DNA of 64,000 nucleotides from an uncultured Halocynthiibacter sp. (GCA_947503035.1 CANNCD010000004.1:124001-188000); one strand, 5' to 3'. Positions 26,713-36,438 are shown, counted from the first letter of the stretch. Made by a program: numbers and translations. The notes: generated from the sequence alone by a model not told the origin.

Positions 26713-28248
26713 ATGGCTTTACCTGCAATTACATTCTCCGACGATCAGGCCGAGGCCTTTGACACCGTTTCATCCCTTTTGCGCAACGCGGGGGTTGATA
26801 TCGAGGACGAAATCCTTCGGCCCATGGGGGATGGAAAATCCACCGCGATTGCCGTTATTGGCAAGGCGGGTTCGGGTAAAACCCTTTTGCTTGCAAAGCT
26901 TTATGAGGCGCTTGAAAGTGCTGGCGTTGATATCGTTTCGGGCGATTACGAAGGTAAGAAAAACCGAAATCAACGCACCCTTGCCATCCTTGCGCCGACC
27001 AACAAAGCGGCGAGTGTCCTGCGCAATCGCGGTGTGCCCGCGACGACGATCCACCGAATTTTGTATACGCCGGTTTACGACCCCGAATATGAAAAGATCG
27101 CGGAATGGCTTGTCGATGGCGGGGATCGCCCCGAGATCGAAGGCCTGACGGATGTGGCCTTGGATCGCGCCCATGCGTTTTATCAAAACAGCAAATCTGT
27201 TCCGGGTGCCCTTGCAGCGGCTGGCCTAAAGGGTTCCGATTTTATCACCGGTTGGAAGCGCCGCGACGACCCGCTTGATATCGGGTTTATCGATGAAAGC
27301 TCGATGCTTGATCAAAAGCAATTCGATGATCTCTGCGAGATTTTCCCGACCTTGGTGTTGTTTGGTGATCCTGCGCAGCTTGCCCCAGTTGGGCAGTCCG
27401 GCGAGATGATTTTTGATCAGTTCAAGGGTAAGAAAAAACTGGAACTATCGCGTGTCCACCGCCAGACACAGGACAACCCGATCCTGGATTTGGCCCACGC
27501 CTTGGCCGATGACGCCCTGACGTTCGAGACGTTTGAACGCATGATCGAGGATTTTTCCCAAAAGGATGATCGTGTCGTTATGGCCCAGCGGGTCGAGAGC
27601 GACCTCATGGCGCGCTCCCCCGTTTTGGTGTGGCGCAACGCGACGCGCATTCGATTGATCCAAGCGTTCCGCGGGGCCTATGATGCGCCCGAAGACGAAC
27701 TTCTACCTGGGGAACCGTTGATCTGCGACGGGATTGAGCTGCCGCTTAAGCATCGGAAAAAACGGATTGATTTGGAGGCGCGCGGCCTGATTAAGGGGGC
27801 GCAGGTTGTCTATATGGGGCCGGGGCGCAAACCAGGATTTTCGCGACTGTTCGTGATGGGCGCCGAGGACCCACAGGTATCTGCCGCCTCCATCGTCAAG
27901 ATCGAGCTCCCCGACGAAGAAGAACCCTTCATTCCCTTCGCGGCCAATATGGGGGCGACGTTCCTTCATGGGGCGGCGGTGACCATCCACAAGGCCCAAG
28001 GGTCCCAGTGGGAAAACGTACAGGTGTTTGCGCCGGACCTGTATGCCGCCGCGCGCATGGGACGGATGGAGGCGGGGATCGCATTGTGGAAACGGCTTGC
28101 CTATGTGGCGATTACGCGGGCGGAAAAACGGCTGTTTTGGGTGGTGCGCAACCGTTTGGCACGCCCGACGTCGCCGTTGATCACATCGGACCTGCAGGTC
28201 GCGCCAAAGGAATTCACCCTAACCGCCGAAACGGACGACCCCGCGTAA
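26713..28248 (+). CDS. SF1 (RecD/Dda-like) DNA helicase ATPase
   Basis: A 511-residue ATPase with Walker A GKAGSGKT (about 50-57), APTNKAA (motif Ia), Walker B FIDESSML near 196, FGDPAQLAPVG (motif III) and C-terminal TIHKAQGSQW and VAITRAEKRL (motifs V and VI). This order is that of the RecD2/Dda class of superfamily 1 5'-3' helicases. There is no separate nuclease domain. It stands alone after luxI with its own ribosome site and abuts the convergent TIGR02186 gene with no spacer. A role in replication fork repair is the usual suggestion for such stand-alone proteins. Confidence 0.88.
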   Translation: MALPAITFSDDQAEAFDTVSSLLRNAGVDIEDEILRPMGDGKSTAIAVIGKAGSGKTLLLAKLYEALESAGVDIVSGDYEGKKNRNQRTLAILAPTNKAASVLRNRGVPATTIHRILYTPVYDPEYEKIAEWLVDGGDRPEIEGLTDVALDRAHAFYQNSKSVPGALAAAGLKGSDFITGWKRRDDPLDIGFIDESSMLDQKQFDDLCEIFPTLVLFGDPAQLAPVGQSGEMIFDQFKGKKKLELSRVHRQTQDNPILDLAHALADDALTFETFERMIEDFSQKDDRVVMAQRVESDLMARSPVLVWRNATRIRLIQAFRGAYDAPEDELLPGEPLICDGIELPLKHRKKRIDLEARGLIKGAQVVYMGPGRKPGFSRLFVMGAEDPQVSAASIVKIELPDEEEPFIPFAANMGATFLHGAAVTIHKAQGSQWENVQVFAPDLYAAARMGRMEAGIALWKRLAYVAITRAEKRLFWVVRNRLARPTSPLITSDLQVAPKEFTLTAETDDPA

Positions 28249-28992
28249 TCACTTGATATAGCGGAAGATCGTCGACGCGCCCCAGCCAGCGGCCACAGCA
28301 ATAAACAACGATAGCAACCCGTACACCAAGGGCAGATCATGCGCGAGGTTATAGAGGAACCGTTCAAGACCAACCTTGCGCACGTCGATCACCGTATCTG
28401 TCTGTGCAACGACCTGCTTATCGCGAAGGATAAACATACGGGTGTGGTAGGTGCCCTCGGTCAGGTTCGCAGGAAGCGCGATATCCGTGCGAAACAGCGT
28501 GTCTTCTGAGATCGAGATCGTATTCTCGAGCTCTTGGTACAGATCGCCCTTGGCGCGAATACGGATAAGGGCATCGCGGATGTCTTCGCGTGGGGCCTCG
28601 ACGCCAACGCTTCGGATCATTTGTTCAACCGAAATGCGGTGTGTTTGGTCCTGTTCAGGGGACAGAATGTCGTCCAACGGACGTGTGGTCGCCACGGCAT
28701 AGAAGGACGGCGCAGAGCCAAGTTCGACGCTTTCGGTATTGACCCAAATGCCGAACCGTTTGTCTTTGCGGCGAACGGTCAACGGCGAAGACGGACCAGA
28801 AACGGCGATAATAATATCGAGATCACCTGCGGGCAGGGGCGCATCCCGTTTGACCGCACCATAGACCAAAATCTCGGAGCCATCGAAATTCGTGGTGATG
28901 TCGACGTGTTCTTGGCTGAGACCTGCTACGATTTCTTCGGCCCGAAGGGGCAGGGCGACCAGCGCCAAAAGGAGAACGAATATACGCAACAT
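28249..28992 (-). CDS. TIGR02186-family membrane-anchored periplasmic protein
   Basis: The 247-residue protein begins with a signal peptide (about 1-18, ending LRAEE), has a periplasmic beta-rich domain, and ends with one transmembrane helix (about 222-243, LVYGLLSLFIAVAAGWG). This is the layout of TIGR02186 proteins, common in Rhodobacteraceae and other alphaproteobacteria, of unknown function. Its ATG overlaps the stop of the TauE-type transporter by one base (TAATG), so the two form a transport-linked pair. Confidence 0.85.
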   Translation of the reverse strand: MLRIFVLLLALVALPLRAEEIVAGLSQEHVDITTNFDGSEILVYGAVKRDAPLPAGDLDIIIAVSGPSSPLTVRRKDKRFGIWVNTESVELGSAPSFYAVATTRPLDDILSPEQDQTHRISVEQMIRSVGVEAPREDIRDALIRIRAKGDLYQELENTISISEDTLFRTDIALPANLTEGTYHTRMFILRDKQVVAQTDTVIDVRKVGLERFLYNLAHDLPLVYGLLSLFIAVAAGWGASTIFRYIK

Positions 28993-29909
28993 TAGTGACC
29001 CGCCTCTGCGCCAATGGAATAGAGTTCGGATGGCTGAAGCAGCAAATCAAGCGCGAGCTTGCCACAGACGGCAAGCACCATGAGGGCCAGCAGAATGCGA
29101 AGCTGTTCCGCCTTGAGATAGACACCGATGCGCGTACCGATCTGGGCGCCAACAACGCCACCGATCAACAACAGAACCGCCAAGACCATATCTACCGTAT
29201 AGTTGGTCGTCGCATGAAGAAGCGTGGTAAATGCGGTCACAAAGATGATCTGAAACAGCGATGTCCCAACGACCACTTTGGTCGGCATGCCAAGGATATA
29301 GATCATCGCCGGCACCATAACAAAGCCACCGCCGACGCCCATAATCGCGGCCAAAACACCCACAAAGATCCCAACCAAAAGCGGCGGAATCGCTGAGATA
29401 TAAAGGTGGGATTGGCGGAACTTCATCTTAAACGGCAGGTTATGCACCCAGTTGTGATGACGACGTTTTGCGACAGGCGCGCCAGACTGGCTTCTACGCA
29501 TGGCGCGGATGCTCTCCCAGAACATCAACCCGCCGACGATACCCAGAAACACGACATAGCTGAGCGTGACCAGCAGATCGACCTGACCCAGCGATTTGAG
29601 TAAGTTAAATATTCGGACCCCGATGGCGGCCCCTATAAGGCCCCCGACCATCAAAACCGTGCCCATTTTAAAGTCGACGTTTTTTCGTTTCACATGGGCC
29701 AAAACACCCGAAAACGAAGAGGCCACGATTTGGTTCGCCTCGGTTGCGACGGCCACGGCCGGTGGAATGCCGATGAAAAACAACAGAGGCGTCATAAGGA
29801 AACCGCCCCCGACGCCGAACATCCCCGATAATATCCCCACGGCACCGCCTAGACCCAAAAGGAGAAAGGCATTTACCGAAACCTCGGCAATCGGAAGATA
29901 TATTTGCAT
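28992..29909 (-). CDS. Sulfite exporter TauE/SafE family protein
   Basis: The 305-residue transporter has about eight hydrophobic segments and two copies of the TSUP signature: GMFGVGGGFLMTP near the N-terminus and AAIMGVGGGFVMVP in the second half. ATG 29909 is preferred, since an in-frame start 69 bases upstream adds only a polar tail. The role is export or uptake of sulfite, organosulfonate or related anions; the precise substrate is unknown. The overlap with the downstream TIGR02186 gene implies a shared task. A second, shorter TSUP gene lies at 11769. Confidence 0.88.
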   Translation of the reverse strand: MQIYLPIAEVSVNAFLLLGLGGAVGILSGMFGVGGGFLMTPLLFFIGIPPAVAVATEANQIVASSFSGVLAHVKRKNVDFKMGTVLMVGGLIGAAIGVRIFNLLKSLGQVDLLVTLSYVVFLGIVGGLMFWESIRAMRRSQSGAPVAKRRHHNWVHNLPFKMKFRQSHLYISAIPPLLVGIFVGVLAAIMGVGGGFVMVPAMIYILGMPTKVVVGTSLFQIIFVTAFTTLLHATTNYTVDMVLAVLLLIGGVVGAQIGTRIGVYLKAEQLRILLALMVLAVCGKLALDLLLQPSELYSIGAEAGH

Positions 29910-30000
29910 GAGATGGTTCCACTTACTATGGATCAACCCTAGCAAATGGAATTGGGCCATTGATAGCCCAATTCTCACTTATTGACGCGGTTTTATGCGA

Positions 30001-30966
30001 CTATCGTTCTTTCACATAGGCCGCGCCGCCTGCGCGTGGCGGGTCGGCCCGCCCGATAAACCCCGCAAGGATAAACACCGTGAGCATATAAGGCAGCGCC
30101 TGAATGAACTGTGGAACGATGGTGACACCAAGGACATCTTTGTTCTCAAGGAACGGCGCCGAGGCGTCCAAGAACCCGAACAATAGGCACGCCCCAAGGG
30201 CATGCCATGGGCGCCATTTGGCAAAGATCAACGCCGCAAGCGCAATGAAACCACGACCTGCTGTCATTTCTTTGACGAAACCTGCGGCAAGGCCGGTGGC
30301 CAGATAGGCACCCGCAAGCCCGCACAACAACCCGCAGATCAGAACCGCGCCATAACGAAGGCGCGTTACCGAAATACCGGCGGTGTCTACGGCGCCAGGG
30401 TTTTCCCCAACCGCCCGCAGACGAAGCCCATAGCGCGTGCGAAACAGCACGAACCAGCTTAGGGGGACGGCCAATAGGGCGACGTAGACAAGGATCGTAT
30501 GACCGGAAATGATATCCGCATAGATGGGTCCAGCCACGGGAATGTCGTTGATGATCCCGGCAAGGGGCCATTCGATTTCGCTAAAACGCCCTTCGCCACT
30601 TAGGGGGGGCGTGCGCCCGCCAAGACTAAACCATGCTTGGCCAACGATGACGGTCAGACCCGCCGCAAGAAAGTTGATCGCAACCCCAGAGATGAGCTGA
30701 TCACCACGGAATGTGATGGATGCCACACCATGCAACAGGGCCAGCGCAAGGGACGCGGCGATACCCGCCAAAAGCCCAAGCCAAACCGAACCCGTCGCCG
30801 CCGCAACCGCCGCAGAAAGGAACGCAGCAGCGAGCATCTTGCCCTCGAGGCCAATGTCAAACACACCGGCACGTTCGGAAAACATCCCCGCCAAACAGGC
30901 CAACAACAATGGCGTCGCCAACCGAAGCGTCGAATCCAAAATCTGAATGATAAGACCGTAATCCAT
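30001..30966 (-). CDS. BMP-type nucleoside ABC transporter permease (second)
   Basis: This 321-residue membrane protein has 8-9 transmembrane helices and the coupling-loop EAA-like region typical of the BPD_transp_2 family used in nucleoside and sugar ABC importers; GLEGKMLAAAF and ATGLAAGFVKEMTAGRGFIALA are recognisable family segments. Its start overlaps the stop of the previous permease gene by one base. It closes the four-gene operon. With its partner it forms the channel for purine nucleosides or related compounds. Confidence 0.93.
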   Translation of the reverse strand: MDYGLIIQILDSTLRLATPLLLACLAGMFSERAGVFDIGLEGKMLAAAFLSAAVAAATGSVWLGLLAGIAASLALALLHGVASITFRGDQLISGVAINFLAAGLTVIVGQAWFSLGGRTPPLSGEGRFSEIEWPLAGIINDIPVAGPIYADIISGHTILVYVALLAVPLSWFVLFRTRYGLRLRAVGENPGAVDTAGISVTRLRYGAVLICGLLCGLAGAYLATGLAAGFVKEMTAGRGFIALAALIFAKWRPWHALGACLLFGFLDASAPFLENKDVLGVTIVPQFIQALPYMLTVFILAGFIGRADPPRAGGAAYVKER

Positions 30967-32060
30967 TAGTTGGCTCCTTTACGGAAATGCAGGAACAGAC
31001 GTTCAACGGGCATACGCACCATATTATCAAGCGCGCCGGTCAACAGGATCACAAGCGCTTGGATCACAATGACAAGTTCACGTGGGATGCCCATCCAAAG
31101 CGAAAGCTCAGAGCCGCCTTGGTACAAGAACCCAAACAGAACCGCCGCAAGGAAGATCCCAAACGGGTGATTGCGCCCCATAAGAGCCACCGCGATGCCG
31201 ATAAAGCCCGCGCCCTCGGAGAAGCCAAGGATAAGGCGCTCGGCCTCGCCCATGGTGGCGTTGACGGCCATCAGACCGGCAAGACCACCGGAAATCATCA
31301 TGGCGATGATGGTGATTTTAACGGGGGATACACCGGCATAAATCGCGGCGCCTTCGGATTTCCCGAACTGACGGATCGCGGTGCCAAGCTGGGTGTGCCA
31401 CATGACCACAAAGAACAAGACACAGCAGGCCACAGCGATGAAAAAGCTGATGTTGGCGGGGGCGTGTTTGCTAAATTCAATGCCAAGCGGGGCAAGAATG
31501 TCGTGGAAATTCGGCAGGTGCACCGTTTCCGCAAAGTCGAGGGATTCCGGCACGCCACCGGGTTTTTTGATCCAAGAGGATACCAACATATAGCCGAGCA
31601 ATGAGAAGGCGATAAAGTTGAACATGATGGTCGTGACCACGATGTGGCTGCCGCGTTTTGCCGCCAGATAGGCCGGCACAAAGGCCCAGCCCGCGCCAAA
31701 CGCCGCCGATGTGATGACCGCAACCGGCAGGGCAATCGCCCAATGCGGGAAGTCCACGGTCAGAAGCAAAAGCGTAAGCCCCAAGCCACCCAACATCACC
31801 TGACCTTCGCCACCGATGTTAAACAGGGCGGCGCGGCTGGCCACGGCGACCGCAAGGCCGGTAAAGATAAAGTTGGTCGTGTAATACAGGGTGTATCCCA
31901 CCCCGTCGGTCGACCCAAAGGCCCCCGCAACCATGGTGCGGATGGCCTCGAACGGATCCTTGCCGATGGCCCAAATCACGAGGCCCGACAGGAAAAATGC
32001 GATCAATAGGTTGATCAGTGGGATAAGGACGATATCCGCCCATTTTGGCATCGTATCCAT
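30966..32060 (-). CDS. BMP-type nucleoside ABC transporter permease (first)
   Basis: The 364-residue permease has about 9 membrane helices with NIGGEGQVMLGGLG and the MMISGGLAGLMAVN segment, hallmarks of the first of two permeases in BMP-type importers. It is longer than its partner by an extra N-terminal helix. TAATG overlaps bind it to both neighbours, so stoichiometric translation is expected. Specificity for nucleosides is inferred from the BMP substrate-binding protein in the operon. Confidence 0.93.
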   Translation of the reverse strand: MDTMPKWADIVLIPLINLLIAFFLSGLVIWAIGKDPFEAIRTMVAGAFGSTDGVGYTLYYTTNFIFTGLAVAVASRAALFNIGGEGQVMLGGLGLTLLLLTVDFPHWAIALPVAVITSAAFGAGWAFVPAYLAAKRGSHIVVTTIMFNFIAFSLLGYMLVSSWIKKPGGVPESLDFAETVHLPNFHDILAPLGIEFSKHAPANISFFIAVACCVLFFVVMWHTQLGTAIRQFGKSEGAAIYAGVSPVKITIIAMMISGGLAGLMAVNATMGEAERLILGFSEGAGFIGIAVALMGRNHPFGIFLAAVLFGFLYQGGSELSLWMGIPRELVIVIQALVILLTGALDNMVRMPVERLFLHFRKGAN

Positions 32061-33637
32061 TATGCGCCCTCTGTCGTCATGCCGGCCATCAACAGGCCAA
32101 GTTCTTTTTCGTCTGTGTCGGCGGGGTTGCGTTCGCCCATGATATGGCCGTCAAACATCACCGCGATCCGATCCGAAAGCGAGAAAATCTCTTCGAGTTC
32201 AACAGACACAAGGATGATCGCCTTGCCTTGGTCGCGTAGGGCGACGATCTGTTTGTGGATGAATTCGATCGCACCGATATCAACGCCGCGTGTCGGTTGA
32301 CCGATCAACAACAGGTCGGGGTTGCGTTCGATTTCGCGCGCGAGAACGATCTTTTGCTGGTTGCCGCCCGAAAAATTCTTGGCCGCAAGCCGTGGGTTCG
32401 GTGGGCGCACGTCGAAACGTTCCATCTTTTCTTCGGTGTCTTTGCGGATGGCGGCGTTGTCCATAAGCAGCCCACGGTTATAAGCCGGATCGTCGATATA
32501 ACCGAGTGCGGTGTTTTCCCATGCCTCAAAATCAAGGATCAGACCTTCGGCGTGACGGTCTTCGGGGACGTGGGCGATGCCCTGTTTGCGCCGCGTCTTG
32601 GCGTCGGATTTGGTGCCCGTCAGGTCGAGCGTGTCGCCGTTCATGCGGATGGTACCGGTGCCCTTGCCATAGCCTGCGAGAACTTCCAACAGCTCGCTTT
32701 GACCATTACCGGACACGCCCGCAATGCCTAGGATTTCGCCGGCACGCACGTTGAAATTGATGCCTTTGACGCGCTCAACACCGTCGCCATCAACCACGCT
32801 AAGGTTCTCAACCTCAAGGATCGGATCGCCCAGTTTCGCGGGGGCCTTGTCGACCTGCAACAACACCTTGCGCCCCACCATAAGTTCAGCAAGCTGTTCG
32901 GGATTGGTCTCGGCCGTCTTTACGGTCGCGGTCATCTGACCACGGCGCATAACGGAAACGGTGTCGGTGATCTCCATGATTTCGCGTAGTTTATGCGTGA
33001 TCAAAATGATGGTCTTGCCCTGTGCGCGCAGCCCTTCGAGGATACGGAACAGGTGGTCGGCCTCGGCGGGGGTCAACACGCCCGTCGGCTCGTCCAGAAT
33101 AAGAATGTCGGCCTGACGGTACAGCGCCTTGAGGATCTCAACCCGTTGCTGGTGCCCAACCGAAAGGTCCTCGATCTTGGCGTCTGGATCGACGCTCAGC
33201 TCGTATTCATCCGAAAGCTGGGTCAACAACTTGCGCGCCTTGGAAAGGCTCGGACGCAACATCGGACCGCTCTCGGCGCCAAGGACGACGTTTTCAAGGA
33301 CAGTGAAATTTTCAACCAGTTTAAAGTGCTGGAACACCATGCCAATCCCCGCGGCAATCGCGGCTTGGCTGTCGGGAATGTCGGTGTGGTCGCCGTTGAT
33401 CAGGATTTCGCCTTTGTCGGCCTTATAGAATCCATAAAGGATCGACATCAGAGTCGATTTCCCCGCGCCGTTTTCCCCGATGATGCCGTGGATGGTGCCT
33501 TTGGCAACCTTGATCGCGATATCTTTGTTGGCCTGTACGGGCCCGAATGATTTGGAAATTCCACGCAGTTCAATCGCGGGGGCGGGGGCGGTTAGGGCGG
33601 CAGTGTCCTGCCGCCCTTTCTGTGTTTCTACACTCAT
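32060..33637 (-). CDS. BMP-type nucleoside ABC transporter ATP-binding protein
   Basis: The 525-residue protein has two fused ATPase domains. The first is complete (Walker A GENGAGKST about 57-65, signature LSVGHQQRVEI, Walker B ILILDEPT). The second has a degenerate Walker A (GVSGNGQSE) but a good signature (NFSGGNQQKIVL) and a changed Walker B (LLLIGQPTRGVD). This one-active-one-degenerate arrangement is normal for sugar/nucleoside importers. It energises uptake at the cytoplasmic face. Confidence 0.94.
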   Translation of the reverse strand: MSVETQKGRQDTAALTAPAPAIELRGISKSFGPVQANKDIAIKVAKGTIHGIIGENGAGKSTLMSILYGFYKADKGEILINGDHTDIPDSQAAIAAGIGMVFQHFKLVENFTVLENVVLGAESGPMLRPSLSKARKLLTQLSDEYELSVDPDAKIEDLSVGHQQRVEILKALYRQADILILDEPTGVLTPAEADHLFRILEGLRAQGKTIILITHKLREIMEITDTVSVMRRGQMTATVKTAETNPEQLAELMVGRKVLLQVDKAPAKLGDPILEVENLSVVDGDGVERVKGINFNVRAGEILGIAGVSGNGQSELLEVLAGYGKGTGTIRMNGDTLDLTGTKSDAKTRRKQGIAHVPEDRHAEGLILDFEAWENTALGYIDDPAYNRGLLMDNAAIRKDTEEKMERFDVRPPNPRLAAKNFSGGNQQKIVLAREIERNPDLLLIGQPTRGVDIGAIEFIHKQIVALRDQGKAIILVSVELEEIFSLSDRIAVMFDGHIMGERNPADTDEKELGLLMAGMTTEGA

Positions 33638-33646
33638 GTGTGTGGA

Positions 33647-34633
33647 TTACATCGGGCAGGTGCTGTCGGACATAAAGTCGTGCACAGCGATGTCGCCCGC
33701 GATGATCGCAGCTTTGGCTTCTTCGAGGGCTGCGATGGTGTCCGCAGACAGAACAGATGCGTTGAATTCATCAACCGCATAGCCAACACCGTCATTGTTC
33801 AAACCCATCACGTTGAAGCCTGGTGCAACGTCTTCGCCAGCGGAGAACGCGTTGTACACGGCGTTATCAACGCGCTTGGTCATGGATGTTAGAACCTGAC
33901 CTGGGTGCATAAAGTTCTGGTTGCTGTCGACGCCGATGGATAGGATGCCTTCGTCGGCTGCTGTCTGAAGAACACCGATGCCGGTGCCGCCAGCCGCTGC
34001 GAAGACAACGTCCGCACCTTGGCTGATTTGTGCTTTGGTCAACTCACCGCCTTTTACGGGGTCGTTCCATGCCGCAGGTGTCGAGCCAGTCATGTTCTGA
34101 ACAACAGTCGCATCCGCGTTCGCAGCTTTGGCGCCTTGGGCATAGCCACAAGCAAAACGAGAGATCAACGGAATGTCCATGCCGCCGATGAAACCAACGG
34201 TGCCGGTTTCAGATTCCATGGCCGCAGCCATACCCACAAGGTAGGAACCCTCGTGCTCGTTGAACACAACGGAGGTCACGTTTGGCGCATCAACAACCAT
34301 GTCGATGATCACGAATTTCGTGTCAGGATAATCGGGTGCAACTTCGGTCAAAGCAGAAGCAAAAGAGAAGCCCGCCATCACAACAGGGTTCGCGCCACGG
34401 CCCGCGAATGCACGAAGCGCTTGTTCGCGCTGTGCGTCGGACTGAAGCTCGATCTCAAGGTAGTTGCCGCCGGTTTCTTCTTTCCAGCGCTCAGCACCGG
34501 TGTATGCGGATTCGTTAAAGGATTTGTCGAACTTGCCGCCAAGATCGAAAATGATCGCAGGGTCGGCCAGTGTAGCCGTCGCGCCAAGTGTTACTGTGGC
34601 GGCCGCGCCAAGAAGTGTTCGCATAAGTGACAT
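33647..34633 (-). CDS. BMP-family substrate-binding protein
   Basis: A 328-residue periplasmic protein with a cleavable signal peptide (cut near residue 23, TATLADP) and no lipobox cysteine, so it is soluble rather than lipid-anchored. The mature part has the BMP pattern (FDLGGKFDKSFNESAYTGAERW, then GFIGGMDIPLI and GVDSNQ), like Med/PnrA nucleoside-binding proteins. ATG 34633 follows GGGAGAG at proper spacing. It is the first gene of the importer operon; a 9-base gap separates it from the ATPase gene. Confidence 0.94.
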   Translation of the reverse strand: MSLMRTLLGAAATVTLGATATLADPAIIFDLGGKFDKSFNESAYTGAERWKEETGGNYLEIELQSDAQREQALRAFAGRGANPVVMAGFSFASALTEVAPDYPDTKFVIIDMVVDAPNVTSVVFNEHEGSYLVGMAAAMESETGTVGFIGGMDIPLISRFACGYAQGAKAANADATVVQNMTGSTPAAWNDPVKGGELTKAQISQGADVVFAAAGGTGIGVLQTAADEGILSIGVDSNQNFMHPGQVLTSMTKRVDNAVYNAFSAGEDVAPGFNVMGLNNDGVGYAVDEFNASVLSADTIAALEEAKAAIIAGDIAVHDFMSDSTCPM

Positions 34634-34760
34634 TACGTCTCTCCCAGTTGTTGATATCGGGGTTGTGCCTTTGACAAAGGCACCCGTTCTTTTTGCTGAT
34701 CACAAGAAGATCATCGCGAAATTAGCGCGCACAGATGGGTTGGGGTCAACCGAAAAATTT

Positions 34761-34770
34761 ACCATTTGGT
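34761..34770. promoter_or_regulatory. Short inverted repeat upstream of the BMP operon
   Basis: ACCA-TT-TGGT with GGTCAT extended on one side lies 128 bases upstream of the BMP gene, in the 183-base gap to rimI. It might belong to a GntR/TetR-type operator of the importer but is short. A partly matching GATCACAA half-site (34698-34705) is also present. Confidence 0.2.
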
Positions 34771-34816
34771 CATTGAACGCGGCGTCTTCTGGTTTCACCT
34801 TCGTCTTCACGTCGTA

Positions 34817-35236
34817 TTATGACTGTTTTATTGGCATCCGCATGAGGGTTGCATTGATTTTTGCGCCATCGGGCGCGGTATAATAATTTTTGCGATGGCC
34901 CGAAATCTCATAGCCAGCACGCCGATAGAGCCCCATTGCCGCGAGATTTTCGGCGGAAACCTCTAAAAAGGAATCGGTCGCGCCCATTTTTTTGGCTGTT
35001 GCATGGTATAACGTCAGCAAGGCGGCCCCGTGGCCTTGTCTACGTGCCGTTGGGTCAACTGCGAGGGTTAATATCTCGGCCTCGTCCGCGATCACACGGC
35101 CAAGGATAAAACCCGTCGCGACGGTTTCGAGGAAGCAGAATTTTGACGTGAGGAACCCGTCAAATTCCTGCGCGGTCCATGGGCGCGGCGTGACGAAACA
35201 TTTCGCGTGCAGTGAGGCAAGATCGGCAGCGGTCAT
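34817..35236 (-). CDS. rimI: Ribosomal-protein-alanine N-acetyltransferase
   Basis: A 139-residue GNAT acetyltransferase. The acetyl-CoA-binding motif is visible as ILTLAVDPTARRQGHGAALL (residues about 55-75), and the C-terminal half has the FLEVSAENLAAMGLYRRAGYE element typical of RimI. It acetylates the N-terminal alanine of ribosomal protein S18 in E. coli; other targets are possible. It overlaps tsaB by four bases, the usual neighbour of rimI. Confidence 0.92.
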   Translation of the reverse strand: MTAADLASLHAKCFVTPRPWTAQEFDGFLTSKFCFLETVATGFILGRVIADEAEILTLAVDPTARRQGHGAALLTLYHATAKKMGATDSFLEVSAENLAAMGLYRRAGYEISGHRKNYYTAPDGAKINATLMRMPIKQS

Positions 35237-35853
35237 GCGAGGATTTTGGGCGCGGGATCACGGGGCGGCGCCGCATCAGCCGCACGAATATAGAGCGGGG
35301 CAGGGCGGGGAATATCCCCCGTCGCCGTCGCGATTTCCTTGGCTGCTTCGCGGACGATCCCACGGGCCAAAACGGTGTCGAGCGGCGCTTGATCGGGGGT
35401 GCCAATCGCCGGATGATCTCCGGCGATCTCTGGCACGTCCGACATTGGGACAAGTTGATGTTCACCATGCGGAACCATCTGGACATAGGCCATGTCGCGG
35501 CGCGCATCGATACAAGACAAAACGGGGCCGGTGGCGTCAACGGCCTGTGCGACAAAACGCGAAACCCCGACGGCAGGCACCCCAAGAGACAGGGCAAGCC
35601 CGCGCGCCGCAGACACGCCAATGCGAATACCGGTAAAGTTCCCCGGACCGACGCCAACGCCAATCGCCGTGAGGTCAGAAAACCCATATCCGTGATCATT
35701 CAACAGCGTCTCAAGCAACGGTATCAGACGTTCGGCCTGTCCCTTTTTCAGGGGCTCAAACACTTCGCCTAGAACGGTATCACCCAATAGCAAAGCGGCC
35801 GCGCAATGCGCGGCCGATGTATCAAATCCAAGAATAAGCGGCTTAGGCGGCAA
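35233..35853 (-). CDS. tsaB: tRNA threonylcarbamoyladenosine synthesis protein TsaB
   Basis: TsaB is the scaffold partner of TsaD in making t6A37 on tRNAs that read ANN codons. The 206-residue protein has the ASKHA-type N-terminus (ILGFDTSAAHCAAAL), the GVGVGPGNFTGIRIGVSAARGLAL motif and a shorter, more variable C-terminus. Eleven bases overlap the end of nifU upstream, and it couples to rimI downstream. Confidence 0.94.
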   Translation of the reverse strand: MPPKPLILGFDTSAAHCAAALLLGDTVLGEVFEPLKKGQAERLIPLLETLLNDHGYGFSDLTAIGVGVGPGNFTGIRIGVSAARGLALSLGVPAVGVSRFVAQAVDATGPVLSCIDARRDMAYVQMVPHGEHQLVPMSDVPEIAGDHPAIGTPDQAPLDTVLARGIVREAAKEIATATGDIPRPAPLYIRAADAAPPRDPAPKILA

Positions 35854-36403
35854 CGGGGCGTACCTCGACCACTTCTGGGATATAGTGACGTAGCAGGTTT
35901 TCGATCCCCATTTTCAACGTCAATGTGGACGATGGGCAACCCGCGCAGGCACCCTGCATGTGCAGGTAAACGATGCCGCGATCGAAACCGTGGAACGTGA
36001 TGTCACCGCCGTCTTGGGCAACGGCGGGACGCACGCGTGTATCCAACAGTTCCTTGATCTGACCCACGATATCCGCGTCTGGACCATCGTGATCGGCGTG
36101 CCCAACCGTGCCGGTTTCGCCGGTCATCACAGCCGCACCAGATTGGTAATGTTCCATAATCGCACCAAGGATCTGCGGTTTCGCGTGATCCCATTCGGTG
36201 GTGTCGTCTTTGGTTACTGTGATGAAATCAGTACCGAAAAACACGCCCGCCACGCCCGCGATCCCAAAGATGCGTTTCGCCAGTGGGGATGCCTCGCCGG
36301 CTTCCTTGGTTGGAAAGTCTGCAGTGCCCATTTCAAGAACAGGCTGACCTGGCAAGAACTTCAACGTTGCTGGGTTTGGTGTGGATTCTGTTTGAATAAA
36401 CAT
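35843..36403 (-). CDS. NifU-family iron-sulfur cluster scaffold/carrier
   Basis: The 186-residue protein begins MFIQTESTPNPATLKFLPG, an Nfu N-terminal domain (about 1-90), and ends with a NifU C-terminal domain holding the cluster-binding C-x2-C in GACAGCPSSTLTLKMG. It delivers Fe-S clusters to client proteins such as SdhB. ATG 36403 is used because GGAG lies seven bases upstream; a longer in-frame start lacks this. The upstream region has an Irr-type box and a second palindrome around a TTGACA promoter, so iron-dependent control is likely. Confidence 0.93.
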   Translation of the reverse strand: MFIQTESTPNPATLKFLPGQPVLEMGTADFPTKEAGEASPLAKRIFGIAGVAGVFFGTDFITVTKDDTTEWDHAKPQILGAIMEHYQSGAAVMTGETGTVGHADHDGPDADIVGQIKELLDTRVRPAVAQDGGDITFHGFDRGIVYLHMQGACAGCPSSTLTLKMGIENLLRHYIPEVVEVRPVAA

Positions 36404-36416
36404 GTCGTGTCTCCGT

Positions 36417-36438
36417 TTCACCCCAGATATGGGGTGAA
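36417..36438. promoter_or_regulatory. 9-bp palindrome over the nifU -10 region
   Basis: TTCACCCCA (36417-36425) and TGGGGTGAA (36430-36438) form perfect arms with a 4-base centre. It covers the proposed -10 element of the nifU promoter, so it may be a DNA operator; as RNA it could form a hairpin after the stress-protein gene. Confidence 0.45.

Noticed and set aside
34698-34705. GATCACAA half-site upstream of the BMP operon as part of the TCA regulon
   Set aside because: The left half reads TGCT instead of TTGT and there is no partner site 21 bp away.
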